NCBI GenBank assembly: GCA_934678955.1
Contig: CAKUSI010000274.1
Coordinates: forward strand, 1 to 5,406
DNA length: 5,406 nucleotides
Source of the DNA: an uncultured Austwickia sp.
Lineage (GTDB): Bacteria > Actinomycetota > Actinomycetes > Actinomycetales > Dermatophilaceae
Reading direction: 5' to 3'
Shown: positions 4,905 to 5,406 of the stretch, in pieces
Numbering within the stretch: the stretch's first letter is position 1
How the letters are laid out: each line of letters starts with the position of its first letter
The notes under the pieces: generated by a model
The model's input: only the letters and a program-made list of their open reading frames with translations
Databases searched by the model: none
Told to the model about the DNA's origin: nothing
Translations under genes and position numbers: made by a program

Positions 4905-5406
4905 GTGTCTGACCAGTGGACGCCCGGTTTCTCGGACGAGTCGCCCGATCCGCTCGGTGCGCCCGCCGACGCCGAGGAAGCCACCGACGACGCGGCGACG
5001 CCCGACAGCGAGCCGCAGGACGTGGTGACGACCGACGAGCCGACGCTCGAGAGCGAGCCGCAGGACGTGGCGATGCCCGACGAGCCGACGCTCGAGGCGG
5101 ACGGTAGCGACGTCGACGCGGCCCCCCAGGCCGACGCGGTCGTGGACCCCGACGCTCTGCCGGCCGACGAGGCGATCGCTCAGGCTGAGGATCTGGCCGA
5201 CGCCGCCGCGGCGGCAGAAGCCGACAGCGACGACGCCGCTGCGGAGGACGCGGAGGACGTGGAGGCCGACGCGGAGTTGGTCGCCGGCGACACGGCTGAG
5301 ACCGTCGACGAAGAGGCGGCTGACGAGCCGGACCCCGCCGAGGAACTGCGGCTCGAGCTGCGGACACAGCCGGGCGATTGGTATGTCATCCACAGCTACG
5401 CCGGGT
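4905..5406 (+). CDS. nusG: transcription termination/antitermination protein NusG (5' part, runs off the window)
   Basis: The first 167 codons of NusG, the elongation factor that binds the RNA polymerase clamp and links it to Rho or the ribosome. The conserved NGN domain only begins near the end: GDWYVIHSYAG (W159) is its first strand, and the rest of the domain and the KOW domain lie beyond the window. Before it is a long extension, residues 1-148, with no Lys, Arg or His and about one third Asp/Glu, rich in Ala and Pro and probably disordered. Acidic N-terminal extensions are known in actinobacterial NusG. GTG at 4905 is chosen because AGAAGG (4891-4896) lies 8 nt upstream. GTG at 4884, with AGGAAG 5 nt upstream, is a real alternative and would add seven residues. 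The position after secE supports the call. Confidence 0.95.
   Translation, partial: MSDQWTPGFSDESPDPLGAPADAEEATDDAATPDSEPQDVVTTDEPTLESEPQDVAMPDEPTLEADGSDVDAAPQADAVVDPDALPADEAIAQAEDLADAAAAAEADSDDAAAEDAEDVEADAELVAGDTAETVDEEAADEPDPAEELRLELRTQPGDWYVIHSYAG
5007..5096 (+). repeat. 45-bp tandem duplication within nusG
   Basis: Two adjacent 45-bp units, 5007-5051 and 5052-5096, agree at 42 of 45 positions. They encode SEPQDVVTTDEPTLE (residues 35-49) and SEPQDVAMPDEPTLE (50-64). All three differences change an amino acid. The length is a multiple of three, so the frame is kept. This looks like a fairly recent duplication in the disordered acidic extension. Confidence 0.93.

Noticed and set aside
4060..5367. 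Upstream extension of the add frame through tRNA-Trp, secE and nusG on the minus strand
   Set aside because: It is open only because of GC bias. The translation is Arg/Pro low complexity and runs antisense to a tRNA and two conserved genes; the deaminase itself starts near 4059.
4899..5393. Minus-strand frame of 164 codons opposite nusG with repeated peptide blocks
   Set aside because: The repeats mirror the 45-bp duplication and the acidic codons of nusG read backwards.

Overview
The window is about 5.4 kb of high-GC DNA from an actinomycete. The signs are strong G/C third-position bias, GTG start codons, tRNA genes without an encoded CCA end, and a conserved gene order known from Streptomyces, Pseudonocardiales and mycobacteria: tRNA-Thr, tRNA-Met, rpmG, a pair of MaoC/HadAB-type hydratases, murB, an adenosine-deaminase-like gene, tRNA-Trp, secE, nusG. 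The genus cannot be fixed from the sequence. The zinc-binding L33 and the unlinked murB/add pair lean towards Pseudonocardiales or relatives, but only weakly.

Layout. Positions 1-432 hold tRNA-Thr(GGT), which lacks its first base at the window edge, elongator tRNA-Met(CAT) and rpmG (zinc-ribbon L33). A GC-rich hairpin followed by TTT at 459-484 probably ends that unit. An apparently leaderless promoter then starts hadA (527-994), whose stop overlaps the GTG start of hadB (991-1461). murB (1571-2653) follows after a spacer with a strong hairpin. murB and the minus-strand add-like gene (3022-4059) converge on a 368-bp non-coding stretch. Divergent from add, a candidate promoter at 4197-4227 precedes tRNA-Trp(CCA) at 4287-4359, secE (4513-4791) and the 5' part of nusG (4905 to the window end).

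How the genes relate. Most are housekeeping: translation (tRNAs, L33), protein export (SecE of SecYEG), transcription elongation (NusG), cell-wall precursor synthesis (MurB) and purine-type deamination (Add-like). HadA and HadB look like the two halves of one heterodimeric (R)-specific 3-hydroxyacyl-thioester dehydratase. In mycolate producers this enzyme belongs to FAS-II, but no hadC follows here.

The least explained element is a 111-bp palindromic structure at 2746-2856, between the convergent murB and add genes. It has 26-bp inverted-repeat ends (24/26 matching, 18 of them continuous), an internal 9-bp hairpin, a GC content of about 58%, clearly lower than its surroundings, and a TATGAT box just upstream. 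It may be a miniature inverted-repeat element, a bidirectional terminator or a structured small RNA. A second unusual point is the N-terminal extension of NusG: about 148 residues with no Lys, Arg or His, containing a 45-bp in-frame tandem duplication. No phage, CRISPR, toxin-antitoxin or defence genes are visible.
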